This document shows, piece after piece, positions 8,058 to 16,925 of a stretch of 64,000 nucleotides of DNA (positions are counted from its first letter, which is position 1; the number at the start of each line of letters is the position of its first letter). Position numbers and translations under genes: made by a program. The notes beneath the pieces are model-generated. The model saw only the letters and a list, made by a program, of their open reading frames with translations, was not told where the DNA came from and did no database searches. This DNA is from a virus. The stretch lies in the IMG/VR virus record IMGVR_UViG_3300042868_008355, positions 1-64,000 of that record. The stretch is one strand, 5' to 3'.

Positions 8058-8495
8058 ATGAAAACGATACTCACAACAATATTACTTCTTTTATCATTGA
8101 CTGTCAAGTCCCAACAGTGTGATGTTTTATATGTCCCAAGTCAAAAAAGTTTGGTTGCTTCATACAATTATAAACAAATTGGTTTATATGTTGGAGGGTA
8201 TTATGTGACGACTTTTCCACAACCATTTATCTACACAACACCTTTGTCTATTGTAAACCGTGTTGGATTAACGTTTGTAAATAAAAACAATACGTTTAGT
8301 GTTATGGGTGGTGCATATCTTAAAACTTACTTTGACCGTGTAGAGATGACACCTGATATTTGGGTTAAAATTTACCCGATTAGAATGTTGACTGGAGATA
8401 AATCCAATCTTGATTTTGCTGTAGGCGTAAATTATATGAACGGATTTAGACTAGGAATTGGATTATCTATTCCATATTGGAGTATTTATAAGTAA
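8058..8495 (+). CDS. Secreted protein, possible outer-membrane beta-barrel
   Basis: 145 residues. The first 20 (MKTILTTILLLLSLTVKSQQ) are a clear signal peptide ending SQ, typical of Bacteroidetes exported proteins. The rest alternates aromatic and polar residues (YNYKQIGLYVGGYYVTTF, FAVGVNYMNGFRLGIGLSI), resembling short amphipathic beta strands of an outer-membrane barrel. A phage-encoded envelope protein could alter phage receptor access (superinfection exclusion), but this is only inference. The stop overlaps the next ATG by one base. Confidence 0.6.
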   Translation: MKTILTTILLLLSLTVKSQQCDVLYVPSQKSLVASYNYKQIGLYVGGYYVTTFPQPFIYTTPLSIVNRVGLTFVNKNNTFSVMGGAYLKTYFDRVEMTPDIWVKIYPIRMLTGDKSNLDFAVGVNYMNGFRLGIGLSIPYWSIYK

Positions 8496-9499
8496 TGAAC
8501 ATAATTGATTTCCCTATAGAACGTCTTAATGAATTTTTAAGTAACCATTCATTTGTGGTTACAAAGCCGTTGGGCGAAAACATAGAAATTGGAGGTAACG
8601 TAACAGTCAAGGTTAAATTAACGGGAATTAAACCAATGATTTCAGTTGGTGATTGGAAAGATTTTATTGAATATACAATAATAATAGAGGATATTGATGA
8701 TTCTTATCTTAAAGGAATTTTTGGTCATTTATTTGCCGCAGTTAAAACACAAGATTATGCTATTGCGAATACCGATACAACATTTTACCTGATTACATCA
8801 CAAGTTAATGGATTATTACGTAATTTTCTAAGATATTTTAACATCGACAACTATGTGACTTGTACTAGAATTATTGACAAAGCAACAAACATTGACCCAA
8901 AATATATGACCGAAAGTATAATCACTGAAGATAAATATGATAATGCCATTAGACAAGTGGTTAGGGATATTATGTCAGTTTTTAAATATCAAAAAGAAGG
9001 TGATTATCAATTACCTGAGGATATTTCAACTGATGAAAATGACATGGTTTATGATTTTCCTGAATTAGGTTCTAGTTTTACCGTTAATTTAATAATGAGT
9101 TTAAATGATGACATAGACACTATAGACGTTGATGCTGAATACTATGGAGACGATGATTCAATAGACGTTAGAATAGAGTCAAATCCAAATTTAGACCGAG
9201 AAACTTTGCAAGAACTTTATTATGAATTAAATGAATTAGTTGCTCATGAATTACAACATTTAGTTCAAAATGATGAAGGATATAAGTTTCCAAAAAGAGA
9301 AACAAAAAAATCTTTGAAGTATTATACTCAACCTCATGAAATAGAAGCTCAAATTACTGGTTTTAAACGAAGAGCAAAAAAAGAACAAAAACCTTATGAG
9401 GATGTAGTTAGAAGTTGGTTTAAACGAAATCAGTTAAAACACAATTTAAATCCAAAACAAACTGAAATTGTGATAAATAAATTACTTGGGTCTGAATAA
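8495..9499 (+). CDS. HExxH metallopeptidase-domain protein
   Basis: 334 residues. The N-terminal ~150 residues form an unassigned domain; a possible protease site SIITE/D follows. The C-terminal domain has AHELQHLVQ (HExxH) with a downstream PHEIEAQ that could supply the third zinc ligand, an arrangement seen in several phage and Bacteroidetes metallopeptidase-like proteins. Starts and stops overlap neighbours (TAATG at both ends), so 8058-10239 is one translationally coupled unit. Substrate unknown. Confidence 0.6.
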   Translation: MNIIDFPIERLNEFLSNHSFVVTKPLGENIEIGGNVTVKVKLTGIKPMISVGDWKDFIEYTIIIEDIDDSYLKGIFGHLFAAVKTQDYAIANTDTTFYLITSQVNGLLRNFLRYFNIDNYVTCTRIIDKATNIDPKYMTESIITEDKYDNAIRQVVRDIMSVFKYQKEGDYQLPEDISTDENDMVYDFPELGSSFTVNLIMSLNDDIDTIDVDAEYYGDDDSIDVRIESNPNLDRETLQELYYELNELVAHELQHLVQNDEGYKFPKRETKKSLKYYTQPHEIEAQITGFKRRAKKEQKPYEDVVRSWFKRNQLKHNLNPKQTEIVINKLLGSE

Positions 9500-10239
9500 T
9501 GTTTGTTACTGCTAAAGTTGCCAAAAAATTTTTAATGCATGAACCATTCTTTGTTGAGGGTTTTGAATATCAATTTATATCGGTAGAACCCCATGAAGAT
9601 TGGGCGATAGATATTGTGGTTAATGTTGTTTTACCAAAAAAAGGTCAATCATTTGTCACAGAAAAATTTAGTTATGATATCCACTACATTATTAAAAGGT
9701 TTGGAGATTACTTTGGTTCTGGAATATCGTATAATGAAAAAATATTAGTTGATGGTAAACCAGTACCTGAAAAAGGTGTTTATATTAATGAAGAAGACCA
9801 AGATGAAATAATAAATTCATTGAATGGTAACATGTCAAATTTCTCAATTATGAATATGAACACCAATTATGACACTTATAGAGTTAGAGGTAGTTTAACT
9901 TGGGAAAAACCAAACAAAAGATTTTATCAAGTTAATGAAGAGATTGATTTCTATTTTTATTATAACGTATCCGATGTTGTTGTGAATAATGGTGAATTAA
10001 ATGTTAACCCAACTAAAATTAATGAATTCGCATCGACACTTAATGATAGATTACAAGATAATGACCAATTTAGGGACAAAATAGTCGATAATATCTATAT
10101 GGTTTTAGAACCTAGTACTAAGATAGAAAATCTTGAAGTTTATTTTAATGCGAATTATTTCCTTAAAAGAATTAATGGTGAAGAGTACAATCCTACATCT
10201 CCTGAAATGGGATTTAAATGGAATATGTTTATCGAGTAA
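9499..10239 (+). CDS. Hypothetical protein
   Basis: 246 residues, rich in Asn, Tyr and Phe, probably beta-rich. The N-terminal part (AIDIVVNVVLP) resembles in composition the N-terminal domain of the preceding peptidase-domain protein, so the two may be related or act together. No motif recognised. Converges with the gene at 10229-10852 (11-bp overlap). Confidence 0.5.
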   Translation: MFVTAKVAKKFLMHEPFFVEGFEYQFISVEPHEDWAIDIVVNVVLPKKGQSFVTEKFSYDIHYIIKRFGDYFGSGISYNEKILVDGKPVPEKGVYINEEDQDEIINSLNGNMSNFSIMNMNTNYDTYRVRGSLTWEKPNKRFYQVNEEIDFYFYYNVSDVVVNNGELNVNPTKINEFASTLNDRLQDNDQFRDKIVDNIYMVLEPSTKIENLEVYFNANYFLKRINGEEYNPTSPEMGFKWNMFIE

Positions 10240-10852
10240 ATTTCTTGACTAATTTCTTGATTGTGTCAGTTAAAACTGCCTGACTAACAATTACAACACC
10301 TGAAGCGATTAATCTTTTTGCAATTGTTTTTGCAATTGTTGTGGCGTCACCACCATTCATTACACCATTTAAAATATCCGTAATAATTGGAATTAAAAAT
10401 GAGTATGCAACCAAATCCAAACTTGAACTTATTGTTACGTTAGCTGAAGATAAGAATTTTGAAAATGAATTTTTTAAATTTTTAGATTTGATTAGAACTT
10501 CTTTAAACGTGTCTTCAAGACCCTGTTCTTTAATTTTTTTATAAATTAGTTTTAATGCTCTTGAATTATCATAAAAAACTGAACATGCAATTCCAACCAA
10601 TATTAATGTTTGTTCTGTCTCATTTAATTCAAATCTACCTGTCCTAATGAATTTGTCTAATGGTAATACAAAACCACCAACTGACGCACCCCAAGTCAAA
10701 AGTAATTTAAGGTTTAACCCATAAATTGACTTAGCTCTATCAACAAGATTAGAAGTATATGAATACATCTCTTTCATGTAATCACTCATCTTAGATTGGT
10801 CTTGTTCCTGAAGTATTAATCTCAATTGAGATTCGTTAATTAAAAAATCCAT
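10229..10852 (-). CDS. Putative packaged membrane-active protein
   Basis: 207 residues. N-terminus MDFLINESQLRLILQEQDQ has LINE/S and LILQE/Q, both like the proposed prohead-protease site. Hydrophobic segments lie near residues 49-63, 81-93, 147-163 and 183-197, so the mature protein is probably membrane-interacting. The basic tail ends KKLVKKFTR. A late-type box sits 6 nt upstream of ATG. A role in DNA delivery through the host membrane would fit but is inferred. The gene at 22762 has a similar build. Confidence 0.55.
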   Translation of the reverse strand: MDFLINESQLRLILQEQDQSKMSDYMKEMYSYTSNLVDRAKSIYGLNLKLLLTWGASVGGFVLPLDKFIRTGRFELNETEQTLILVGIACSVFYDNSRALKLIYKKIKEQGLEDTFKEVLIKSKNLKNSFSKFLSSANVTISSSLDLVAYSFLIPIITDILNGVMNGGDATTIAKTIAKRLIASGVVIVSQAVLTDTIKKLVKKFTR

Positions 10853-10858
10853 ATACTT

Positions 10859-10865
10859 ATAAATA
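10859..10865 (-). promoter_or_regulatory. TATTTAT late-type promoter box
   Basis: TATTTAT on the minus strand, 6 nt before ATG 10852; part of a divergent promoter pair with 10875-10881. Confidence 0.5.
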
Positions 10866-10874
10866 TATCAAAGA

Positions 10875-10881
10875 TATTTAA
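10875..10881 (+). promoter_or_regulatory. Late-type promoter box (TATTTAA)
   Basis: TATTTAA, 4 nt before ATG 10886. Confidence 0.45.
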
Positions 10882-10885
10882 TGTT

Positions 10886-11497
10886 ATGAGTAAACCAAGA
10901 AGAGAATTAAATCCGAAAGTAACAAATGGTGATAGAGTTATGTGTTTACACATGGATGGTGAGATATCCATACCCCCAATGACATTAGGAACCGTTAGAA
11001 ATGTTGTTAGAGACCCTTTTGAGGACGATGCAGAGATTATTAATGTTACGTGGGATAATGGTAGTTCTTTAAGTTTATTATCACTTACAGATAGTTGGGT
11101 TAAAGAGCCCAAAGAACAAATTGAAGAACAGACAGGTTCAAGAGAATATGATTTCTTTTCGAAAAACCCTGAAATATTTGAAAACTTTGATTATAAGTTT
11201 TTAGTGAAATATTTGTATAAACTTAGAAAGTCTGGGGTTATTAATATGTTTCAATCTGCGGCATTTTTATATTCAGGTAGAGAGTGGATTGACAGATATT
11301 ATGGTGAAAATGAGGAAGACAATGAATCATTTCAAGAACTTTTAGACATGGCTGAAGAATGTAGAAATAAAATGATTCAAGGTCTCATGAAATATATGGA
11401 ATCCAAAAATATGGAGTTAGACGATATGAGTAGAGTTAATTCACTATTGAAAAGACTTGCCGACAAAATCGTCCAACTATATATAGCATTCGCTTAA
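10886..11497 (+). CDS. Hypothetical protein with SH3/KOW-like N-terminal domain
   Basis: 203 residues. Residues about 14-66 (NGDRVMCLHMDGE ... GTVRNVV ... INVTWDNGSSLSLL) resemble a small beta-barrel of the KOW/SH3 type found in proteins binding nucleic acid or protein. The remainder is helical and acidic with FDYKFLVKYLYKLRKSG. No enzymatic motif. The stop converges on thyA with 4 bp of overlap. Confidence 0.5.
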   Translation: MSKPRRELNPKVTNGDRVMCLHMDGEISIPPMTLGTVRNVVRDPFEDDAEIINVTWDNGSSLSLLSLTDSWVKEPKEQIEEQTGSREYDFFSKNPEIFENFDYKFLVKYLYKLRKSGVINMFQSAAFLYSGREWIDRYYGENEEDNESFQELLDMAEECRNKMIQGLMKYMESKNMELDDMSRVNSLLKRLADKIVQLYIAFA

Positions 11498-12591
11498 TTG
11501 GATAAAGGAGCTTTAATTGACTGATGGGATTGATAATCCTTTAAAGTAAAATCACCAACAACGTACGATTCAAAACCTGGTCTTGTTCCTGAATAAGTTG
11601 GGAATTGATTTAAAGTCGGTAACTCAAATGGTTCTCTTGTAATCTGTTCTTTTGCTTGTTCAATGTGGTTAAGGTAAAGGTGTGTATCTCCCAAGTTTCC
11701 AATTAACTGGTCAGGAACCATATTAACTTCTTTCGCTAAAATTGTTAATAAAAGTCCGTATGATGCAATGTTGAATGGTAAACCTAAAAACGTATCTACT
11801 GAACGTTGATTCCACATTAAAGAGATTGCTCGTTTAGGAACATTATTCTCATTCATTTCTTGTTCAATGTGGTCATGATGCATGTGAGAACCTATTTTGT
11901 TTCCATACCAATTAAATCTTTCACTTTCGCTCAACTCTCTTGTATAAACTTGAAAGCCATAATGACAAGGAGGAAGTACCATTTGGTCTAATTCACCTAC
12001 ATTCCAAGCATTAACCATTAATCGTCTTGAGTCTGGATTTGTCTTAAGGTCGTTGATTAGGTTTGTGATTTGGTCTATTTTTTTTGTAAAAGTAAGGTAT
12101 CTTCGGTTTTCATCAATATACCACTTTTCCCAACTTCTCCATTGTTTACCATAAATTGACCCTAATTCACCCCATTTCTTAGCAAACTCATCATCGGTTT
12201 TGATTTTGTCAATGAATTCTTCTATTGTAAATGGTTCAGTTAATGTTCTATTTTTCTTAGAATTCTCTAATAATTTGGTTTTACCAACATATTCACCTTT
12301 ATTATATCTTTTAATATAGGCTTGGTAGGCATCACCATCCCAAATATGACATCTATTATCAACCAAATACTTGATGTTTGTATCACCACGTAGGAACCAC
12401 AGTAATTCAGTTACCATAGTTTTCCAAGCCATCTTCTTGGTTGTAAGTAATGGAAACCCCTCTGACATATTATGACGGATTGTATAACCAAAGATTGATT
12501 TGGTTCCTGTTCCTGTACGGTCTTGTTTTTCAACTCCATAATCTAAAATTGACTGAAGTAAATCTTGATATTGTTTGTCTAATTTATTCAT
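11494..12591 (-). CDS. thyA: Thymidylate synthase ThyA
   Basis: 365 residues. Converts dUMP to dTMP with methylene-tetrahydrofolate. The active-site Cys is in PPCHYGFQVY; RTGTGTKSIFG near the N-terminus is the phosphate-binding loop; NQRSVDTFLGLPFNIASY and GDTHLYLNH are the folate and dUMP-binding segments. It is about 100 residues longer than the usual 264, mainly from an insertion of about 50-70 residues before GSIYGKQWRSW. Such insertions occur in some bacterial ThyA proteins. It supplies dTTP for phage DNA synthesis and is last in the minus-strand block from 15041. Confidence 0.95.
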   Translation of the reverse strand: MNKLDKQYQDLLQSILDYGVEKQDRTGTGTKSIFGYTIRHNMSEGFPLLTTKKMAWKTMVTELLWFLRGDTNIKYLVDNRCHIWDGDAYQAYIKRYNKGEYVGKTKLLENSKKNRTLTEPFTIEEFIDKIKTDDEFAKKWGELGSIYGKQWRSWEKWYIDENRRYLTFTKKIDQITNLINDLKTNPDSRRLMVNAWNVGELDQMVLPPCHYGFQVYTRELSESERFNWYGNKIGSHMHHDHIEQEMNENNVPKRAISLMWNQRSVDTFLGLPFNIASYGLLLTILAKEVNMVPDQLIGNLGDTHLYLNHIEQAKEQITREPFELPTLNQFPTYSGTRPGFESYVVGDFTLKDYQSHQSIKAPLSN

Positions 12592-12594
12592 TTG

Positions 12595-12777
12595 TTAATC
12601 TTGTTTTGTTCCTAAAGCCCAAACCGAGTTTGGGAATAACTCTTTTCTTAATTTTAATATAGTATCTCTATGTTCTTGGAATTTATCTCCCATAACAGAT
12701 TTGTGTCCATTTAAAACTGCTTTGGTTATTTCATAATCTAATTTTGATATTAGAGCTGATTTTTCAATGTCAGTCAT
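12595..12777 (-). CDS. Small hypothetical protein
   Basis: 60 residues from the ATG immediately after the stop of the upstream gene (TAATATG); an ATG nine codons earlier is possible. Helical, no motif. It sits between the HAD phosphatase and thyA genes, in the same operon. Confidence 0.55.
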   Translation of the reverse strand: MTDIEKSALISKLDYEITKAVLNGHKSVMGDKFQEHRDTILKLRKELFPNSVWALGTKQD

Positions 12778-12778
12778 A

Positions 12779-13387
12779 TTATTCAAATATTTGTATTTTG
12801 GCATCAACCTCTTTAAGTTCAGACCATGTACCCAAATAAGTTACTGCTCTAACTTTTCGGTTATCAATCCAAACATATTCTTGATTATCTTTTATTCTTG
12901 GTTTGTCCATAACAAGTCCATGGTATTTGAACCCATTATTTTTTAACCAAGTTTCAGTAACTTCTTTGTCCTTACTTTCACGTGCGGTGAAGAATGTGAT
13001 AACATGACCCTCATCGTACCACTTGTTGATTATCTCTAACGCTGAAAGGTACAATTGAGCTGTTGAGTACAAATGACTATCTTCATTCTTAATGTCGTCA
13101 CAGATTGTCCCATCAATGTCAATCATGAATACTTTGGTGAATTGTTTATCGTCCACCAATATTCTTGCAACTGCAGAATGACTAACAATGTTTTTATCTG
13201 TTACATAACAATCAGGTTCAATTTCAAATTCAACCTCATCACCATCTTTTAGGTTATATTTCCCACTATTAATTTTTTTGACAGATGATTCAGATACTCT
13301 ATATGAGTAATCCGAATGAATAAACCAACCTTCAACCGAGTTGATGAAGGTTGGGTCAGATTCAGAATATGTTAATTTACCCTTCAT
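12779..13387 (-). CDS. HAD-family phosphatase, Pnkp-phosphatase-like
   Basis: 202 residues. The C-terminal ~115 residues are a HAD domain: FMIDIDGTI (nucleophile Asp and acid Asp), ITFFTARES (motif II Thr) and YVWIDNRKVRAV (motif IV-like). The N-terminal ~75 residues form a separate beta-rich domain (VEGWFIHSDYSY). The gene lies in the same block as an RNA ligase and a P-loop kinase, which suggests a 3'-phosphatase role equivalent to the C-terminal domain of T4 Pnkp, here as a separate protein. A small-metabolite phosphatase is the alternative. The start overlaps the upstream thioesterase gene. Confidence 0.65.
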   Translation of the reverse strand: MKGKLTYSESDPTFINSVEGWFIHSDYSYRVSESSVKKINSGKYNLKDGDEVEFEIEPDCYVTDKNIVSHSAVARILVDDKQFTKVFMIDIDGTICDDIKNEDSHLYSTAQLYLSALEIINKWYDEGHVITFFTARESKDKEVTETWLKNNGFKYHGLVMDKPRIKDNQEYVWIDNRKVRAVTYLGTWSELKEVDAKIQIFE

Positions 13388-13799
13388 GGTTTGTTTTAAA
13401 TTCATTTATTAATCTTTCAATTCGAACTCTTCCCTTTTCACCAATCGGAATTGGGTTTCCTTCTTCATCAATTCTAACAAATCTTATGTTAGTTTTCAAG
13501 ACCACAACCTGATTTCCAGTATAAACATTGTGAGCTCTTGCTTCCATGTATAATGTAATTGAGGTATTACCTAATTTGCTTGGATGTCCATAAATTTTTA
13601 ACAATTGACCTTCTCTTGCTGGTTTCTCAAAATAACATTTATCTATAGATACGGTAACCATTCTTGGGTTATCGCATAATTGCATTGAGTATCCTGCAGC
13701 TGCAGCGTCAATCCATGCCAATAATTTTCCACCAAATAAGTTTCCGTGAAATCCTAAATCAGATTTCTTAATTGGGTGCGTGTTCAGTAATTCCATCAT
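13377..13799 (-). CDS. Acyl-CoA thioesterase, hotdog fold (YciA/BACH type)
   Basis: 140 residues. The segment GNLFGGKLLAWIDAAAAGYS is close to the hotdog catalytic helix of acyl-CoA hydrolases of the YciA/BFIT/BACH type (GxxxGGxxLxxxD), and CYFEKPAREGQLL is the following strand. It should hydrolyse acyl-CoA thioesters. An odd gene for a phage; it could change host lipid or acyl-CoA pools during infection (inference). The ATGATG start overlaps the gene at 13768-13974. Confidence 0.8.
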   Translation of the reverse strand: MMELLNTHPIKKSDLGFHGNLFGGKLLAWIDAAAAGYSMQLCDNPRMVTVSIDKCYFEKPAREGQLLKIYGHPSKLGNTSITLYMEARAHNVYTGNQVVVLKTNIRFVRIDEEGNPIPIGEKGRVRIERLINEFKTNHEG

Positions 13800-13974
13800 T
13801 CGTTTCTTTTAACCATTCTTGTTTATATTCTTCGCAAACCTCTTCATACACTTTGTAGTGGTCTGCCTTTGGGTTTATTTTAAAGATATCTTTCACTCTT
13901 TCCATAACCTTATAGTAATATCCTCTTTCATGTGCGTGAATCAATCGTTCTTCGATTCTTTCTTCATTTGTCAT
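13768..13974 (-). CDS. Small hypothetical protein
   Basis: 68 residues, charged and helical (TNEERIEERLIHAHERGYY). No family recognised. Overlaps the following thioesterase gene by 32 bp and follows the RNA ligase gene by 11 nt, so it belongs to the same operon. Confidence 0.55.
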   Translation of the reverse strand: MTNEERIEERLIHAHERGYYYKVMERVKDIFKINPKADHYKVYEEVCEEYKQEWLKETNDGITEHAPN

Positions 13975-13985
13975 AGTAAGTTGTT

Positions 13986-15041
13986 TTAAAGTTTTTTAAA
14001 TTCAGGTTTAAGTATATTCCATATTAATTTATCGTATGGTTTTTCGTCCCACATTGCAAACATAACAGAACGATATGGTGGATGTGAATTTGTCATCACA
14101 TGCTCCGCAAATTCTTTTTTAGTTGGTTCAGTTTCACGGTCACCGTATTTTCCATAACGGAAGTAATCGTGAGCTTTACCGCAGTGTTCAGAAACTTGGT
14201 AAAAACCATACTTTAATGTATCGGCATAGTCCTTAACTTTTTTGTAAAATTCGTCAGGAACATCTTTCAAAAATTCGTTAACATCACCACCATTAGATAT
14301 GAAATCCCATATACCAGTAGTTGATACGTTGGTCATTATCTTATGAAGTCGTAGGTATTCTTCACCTTTGATTTTCATTCGGTCTCCATTTGAAAACTTC
14401 ACAACAAATCCTTCGGCATTGCTCTCAACCATACCTTTCAAAGTGGTGTAATCTTTTATACCGTCATATCTTTTAACAACAGGGATACCTGACACGCTGT
14501 GCATATTAACAACCGCCTCATAATCCAACTCTTTACCTGATACACGACTGGTCATACCTAACACAACCAATTTTTCCTCATCACCATAATCAACTACGAT
14601 ACGGTTCTCAGGATATATGATTTCAAATAAAGTGGCATAACCTTTTGGTATTGACTCCAAGTTGTATTTGGTATCCAACATCTCTCTTGCTTTAACGGCT
14701 TGAGTTGAAGTGAATGAACCTCTTGTAGCAACAACCCATTTACCCTCATAGAAAAACAAGATACCCAAAGAACCATCCATCTTTTCGTAAACCTCAAATT
14801 TTTCAGTTGGGGTGTGTCGGTTTTCCTCTATGTTGAAGAATTTCTTGAATGGGTATGCAACTATATTACCTTCGTTGTCAGTTACCAAACCACGACATTG
14901 TAAAGTTACTTCATCCCATTTTTGATTGTATTGAACGTCAGGAGAATAATTCCATATAGACAATGGCAAAGTTCGGTGGGTCTGTTTAAACAGGTGACCA
15001 GTTCTACTGTATTGCTCCAAAGTGTATAAGAATTCGTTCAT
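13986..15041 (-). CDS. RNA ligase, T4 Rnl1 type
   Basis: 351 residues. Seals RNA 5'-phosphate and 3'-OH ends using ATP. The adenylated lysine is K87 in EKMDGSLG (motif I, KxDG); LFEIIY is motif IIIa, EGFVVKF motif IV and DRMKIKGEEY motif V. Length is close to T4 Rnl1 (374). In T4 this enzyme repairs tRNA cut by host anticodon nucleases together with Pnkp; here the nearby kinase (15347) and HAD phosphatase (12779) could do the Pnkp reactions. TATCTTTG lies exactly 4 nt upstream of the ATG. Confidence 0.9.
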   Translation of the reverse strand: MNEFLYTLEQYSRTGHLFKQTHRTLPLSIWNYSPDVQYNQKWDEVTLQCRGLVTDNEGNIVAYPFKKFFNIEENRHTPTEKFEVYEKMDGSLGILFFYEGKWVVATRGSFTSTQAVKAREMLDTKYNLESIPKGYATLFEIIYPENRIVVDYGDEEKLVVLGMTSRVSGKELDYEAVVNMHSVSGIPVVKRYDGIKDYTTLKGMVESNAEGFVVKFSNGDRMKIKGEEYLRLHKIMTNVSTTGIWDFISNGGDVNEFLKDVPDEFYKKVKDYADTLKYGFYQVSEHCGKAHDYFRYGKYGDRETEPTKKEFAEHVMTNSHPPYRSVMFAMWDEKPYDKLIWNILKPEFKKL

Positions 15042-15045
15042 GGGA

Positions 15046-15053
15046 CAAAGATA
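15046..15053 (-). promoter_or_regulatory. Host-type promoter, TATCTTTG
   Basis: TATCTTTG on the minus strand, 4 nt before the RNA ligase ATG; likely drives 15041 down to thyA. Confidence 0.65.
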
Positions 15054-15063
15054 CGAATTTTTT

Positions 15064-15100
15064 GCATAAAAAAAATCCCCACCTGTAAAAAAGATGGGGA
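15064..15100 (-). terminator. Intrinsic terminator
   Basis: CCCCATC and GGTGGGG stem with a 9-nt loop, then a T run on the minus strand; ends the transcript of the gene at 15120-15341. Confidence 0.7.
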
Positions 15101-15119
15101 ATTCAGTAATTAAATTTGA

Positions 15120-15341
15120 TTATTTTTCGATAATCATGTTTGTGGTTGGGATTCCAAGTCTCATCACAGGAATTGCCGAATTGGTATCCATGTCCTGTTT
15201 TTGCATGACTTCGTAAAAACCAAGTTCGCTACATTTTACGGTTGATACATTGTGAAATGTTTCTAATACTTGGGAATTTCCTCTTGGACCGTCTAATAGT
15301 TTAACAATTTTTGTTGTTGTGTTGAATGTAAGTGTTTGCAT
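15120..15341 (-). CDS. Small hypothetical protein
   Basis: 73 residues, beta-rich appearance (LTFNTTTKIVKLLDG ... IPVMRLGIPTTNMIIEK). No family recognised. Follows the kinase gene by 5 nt and is the last gene before the terminator. Confidence 0.55.
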   Translation of the reverse strand: MQTLTFNTTTKIVKLLDGPRGNSQVLETFHNVSTVKCSELGFYEVMQKQDMDTNSAIPVMRLGIPTTNMIIEK

Positions 15342-15346
15342 ATATG

Positions 15347-15757
15347 TTATTTTAATTTTATTTCAAATCGGTCTTCCATGATTTGTACTTTATCTGCAGG
15401 AACCCCATGGACGTTGGTTCCCCCGTGTCTGTTTTCAACAATAATGGTATGAACTTTATATCCGTATCGTCTTGCGATATTACGATAGAATTTCATCTCC
15501 CAATCTTGTGTGAATGTGTTTGACACTACAATATTATTAAAGAAAATTGAATTAAACAAATTTTCTCTCATTCTATTTGCAACTCTTTGTTTGCAATCAT
15601 TGTGAGCGTCTTTTAATTTTGTTGGGTCAAAGTTATATTTTCCCCTTTTCATAAAATACTGGTCAGCCTCAAATACTTGATATGATTTGGCAATTGACCT
15701 TGCAAATGTAGATTTACCTGAACCAGGTAATCCTCTAACTATGTATAGATTTTTCAT
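15347..15757 (-). CDS. P-loop polynucleotide-kinase-like protein
   Basis: 136 residues. Walker A GLPGSGKST at residues 9-17 directly after the first strand, EADQYFM as the acceptor-binding Asp region, and RVANRMRENLF as the lid-like Arg region. This is the layout of T4 Pnkp-type 5'-kinases and related small P-loop phosphotransferases. The phosphatase domain present in T4 Pnkp is missing, but a separate HAD protein lies 2 kb away in the next operon. It would phosphorylate 5'-OH RNA ends for the ligase at 13986. Overlaps the upstream gene. Confidence 0.7.
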   Translation of the reverse strand: MKNLYIVRGLPGSGKSTFARSIAKSYQVFEADQYFMKRGKYNFDPTKLKDAHNDCKQRVANRMRENLFNSIFFNNIVVSNTFTQDWEMKFYRNIARRYGYKVHTIIVENRHGGTNVHGVPADKVQIMEDRFEIKLK

Positions 15758-15923
15758 AATTTTGTCTTCCTTTACATTTTGTTTTTTCGGTTATGTTCCA
15801 GAGTTCTTTTCCTCCGTTAACCATGTGACAATTGTGAGGTTTATCCGTTCTTTTGGAAAACCCCACGATTGTATCGTTGTGTTTATTTTTTACCACCCAA
15901 GGACATTCTTTACAGCTCGTCAT
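15735..15923 (-). CDS. Small Cys/His protein, probable zinc binding
   Basis: 62 residues from ATG 15923 (MTSCKECPWVVKNKHN); an ATG six codons earlier is possible. CxxC, CHM and TKCKG give four Cys plus His residues spread over 50 residues, a pattern seen in small phage proteins that bind zinc. Function unknown. Overlaps genes on both sides. Confidence 0.6.
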   Translation of the reverse strand: MTSCKECPWVVKNKHNDTIVGFSKRTDKPHNCHMVNGGKELWNITEKTKCKGRQNYEKSIHS

Positions 15924-16266
15924 ATTTTTCAAGTTGTCCATATTTTTCTTTTGCTTCGTTTATACCCCAAATATCAAAAAAATCTGATTCACAATGTTCA
16001 ACACCAGCATTCAATCGAATGCTGATGTCGTTTCTTGTCTCCAAAGATAACATTTCCGCAAGAATTTCCCAATTTAATACATGAAACATTTTAACCATCA
16101 TCATGTAATTTGAATAATTGTTCTCCAAATCTTTGATTTGATTAATCTTTTCAGTTGCGTATCCAAATTGGTCGTCAAATAAACCCCAAGCTTTAATACA
16201 TACTCCTTTCAACTCATCGAAGTATTCTTGTTTTGGTTGTTTATAATAATATTCAATCTTAATCAT
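15910..16266 (-). CDS. Hypothetical protein
   Basis: 118 residues, soluble, helical; no motif recognised. Overlaps the upstream phosphoesterase gene by 4 nt and the downstream Cys-rich gene by 14 nt, so it is translationally coupled within the 16925-15120 operon. Confidence 0.55.
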   Translation of the reverse strand: MIKIEYYYKQPKQEYFDELKGVCIKAWGLFDDQFGYATEKINQIKDLENNYSNYMMMVKMFHVLNWEILAEMLSLETRNDISIRLNAGVEHCESDFFDIWGINEAKEKYGQLEKYDEL

Positions 16267-16925
16267 CCTTGGTCTTTGTTTTCAATTTCGTCTGTGTGGT
16301 GGTCGTTTTCCATTTCTGAAAGACGCTCACGTTTAATTAACATTGGAACCACTTCACGAATAATGTTGTATGGACGAAACTCAGGATGTCCATCCATACC
16401 AACATCCATTCGTTGTCCTTTACCAAAACGTAAGTTTGTTGGTAAGTGACAGTGTCCGTGAAGGTGCATTACACCCTTGTTTAATCCGTCCCAAGAACTG
16501 ATTGGGTAGTGCATCAAACGGAATGTGTGGTCAGCAATTTTTAAAGTGTTGTAGTGAGAAACACTTTTGAAATAACCCTGACATCCTTGTCGGTTGTTCT
16601 CGATGTGGTGGTCGTGGTTTCCAAGAACCAAGTGAATGTTTTTACAAACGATTCGGTCCCAAAACTCTTTGATGGATTCAAACCCACCAAATGACCAGTC
16701 ACCAAGACAAATCAAGATGTCGTCTTGCATCACCTTCTCGTTTATATTATTAACAATTGTGGCGTTCATCCCATCCAAAGTTTGGAAATTACGAGTTTGC
16801 CCAATTGGAATTGAACCATCTGGCATACGCCAGTTTGTCGTACCACGACAGATGTTCTTATGGTTATAATGTGGGTCCGAGAAAATCCACACATTACCTT
16901 TGAAATCTTTATCAATCTTAATCAT
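16263..16925 (-). CDS. Calcineurin-like metallophosphoesterase
   Basis: 220 residues with SDPHYNH, CLGDWSFGG, LGNHDHH, MHYP and LHGHCH, the metal-binding series of the superfamily. Divergent from the enzyme at 3535-4209. The variant with a Trp after GD occurs in other phage phosphoesterases. Substrate unknown; it leads the operon that includes the P-loop kinase, which hints at RNA or nucleotide end processing. TAGATTTG lies 4 nt before the ATG. Confidence 0.85.
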   Translation of the reverse strand: MIKIDKDFKGNVWIFSDPHYNHKNICRGTTNWRMPDGSIPIGQTRNFQTLDGMNATIVNNINEKVMQDDILICLGDWSFGGFESIKEFWDRIVCKNIHLVLGNHDHHIENNRQGCQGYFKSVSHYNTLKIADHTFRLMHYPISSWDGLNKGVMHLHGHCHLPTNLRFGKGQRMDVGMDGHPEFRPYNIIREVVPMLIKRERLSEMENDHHTDEIENKDQG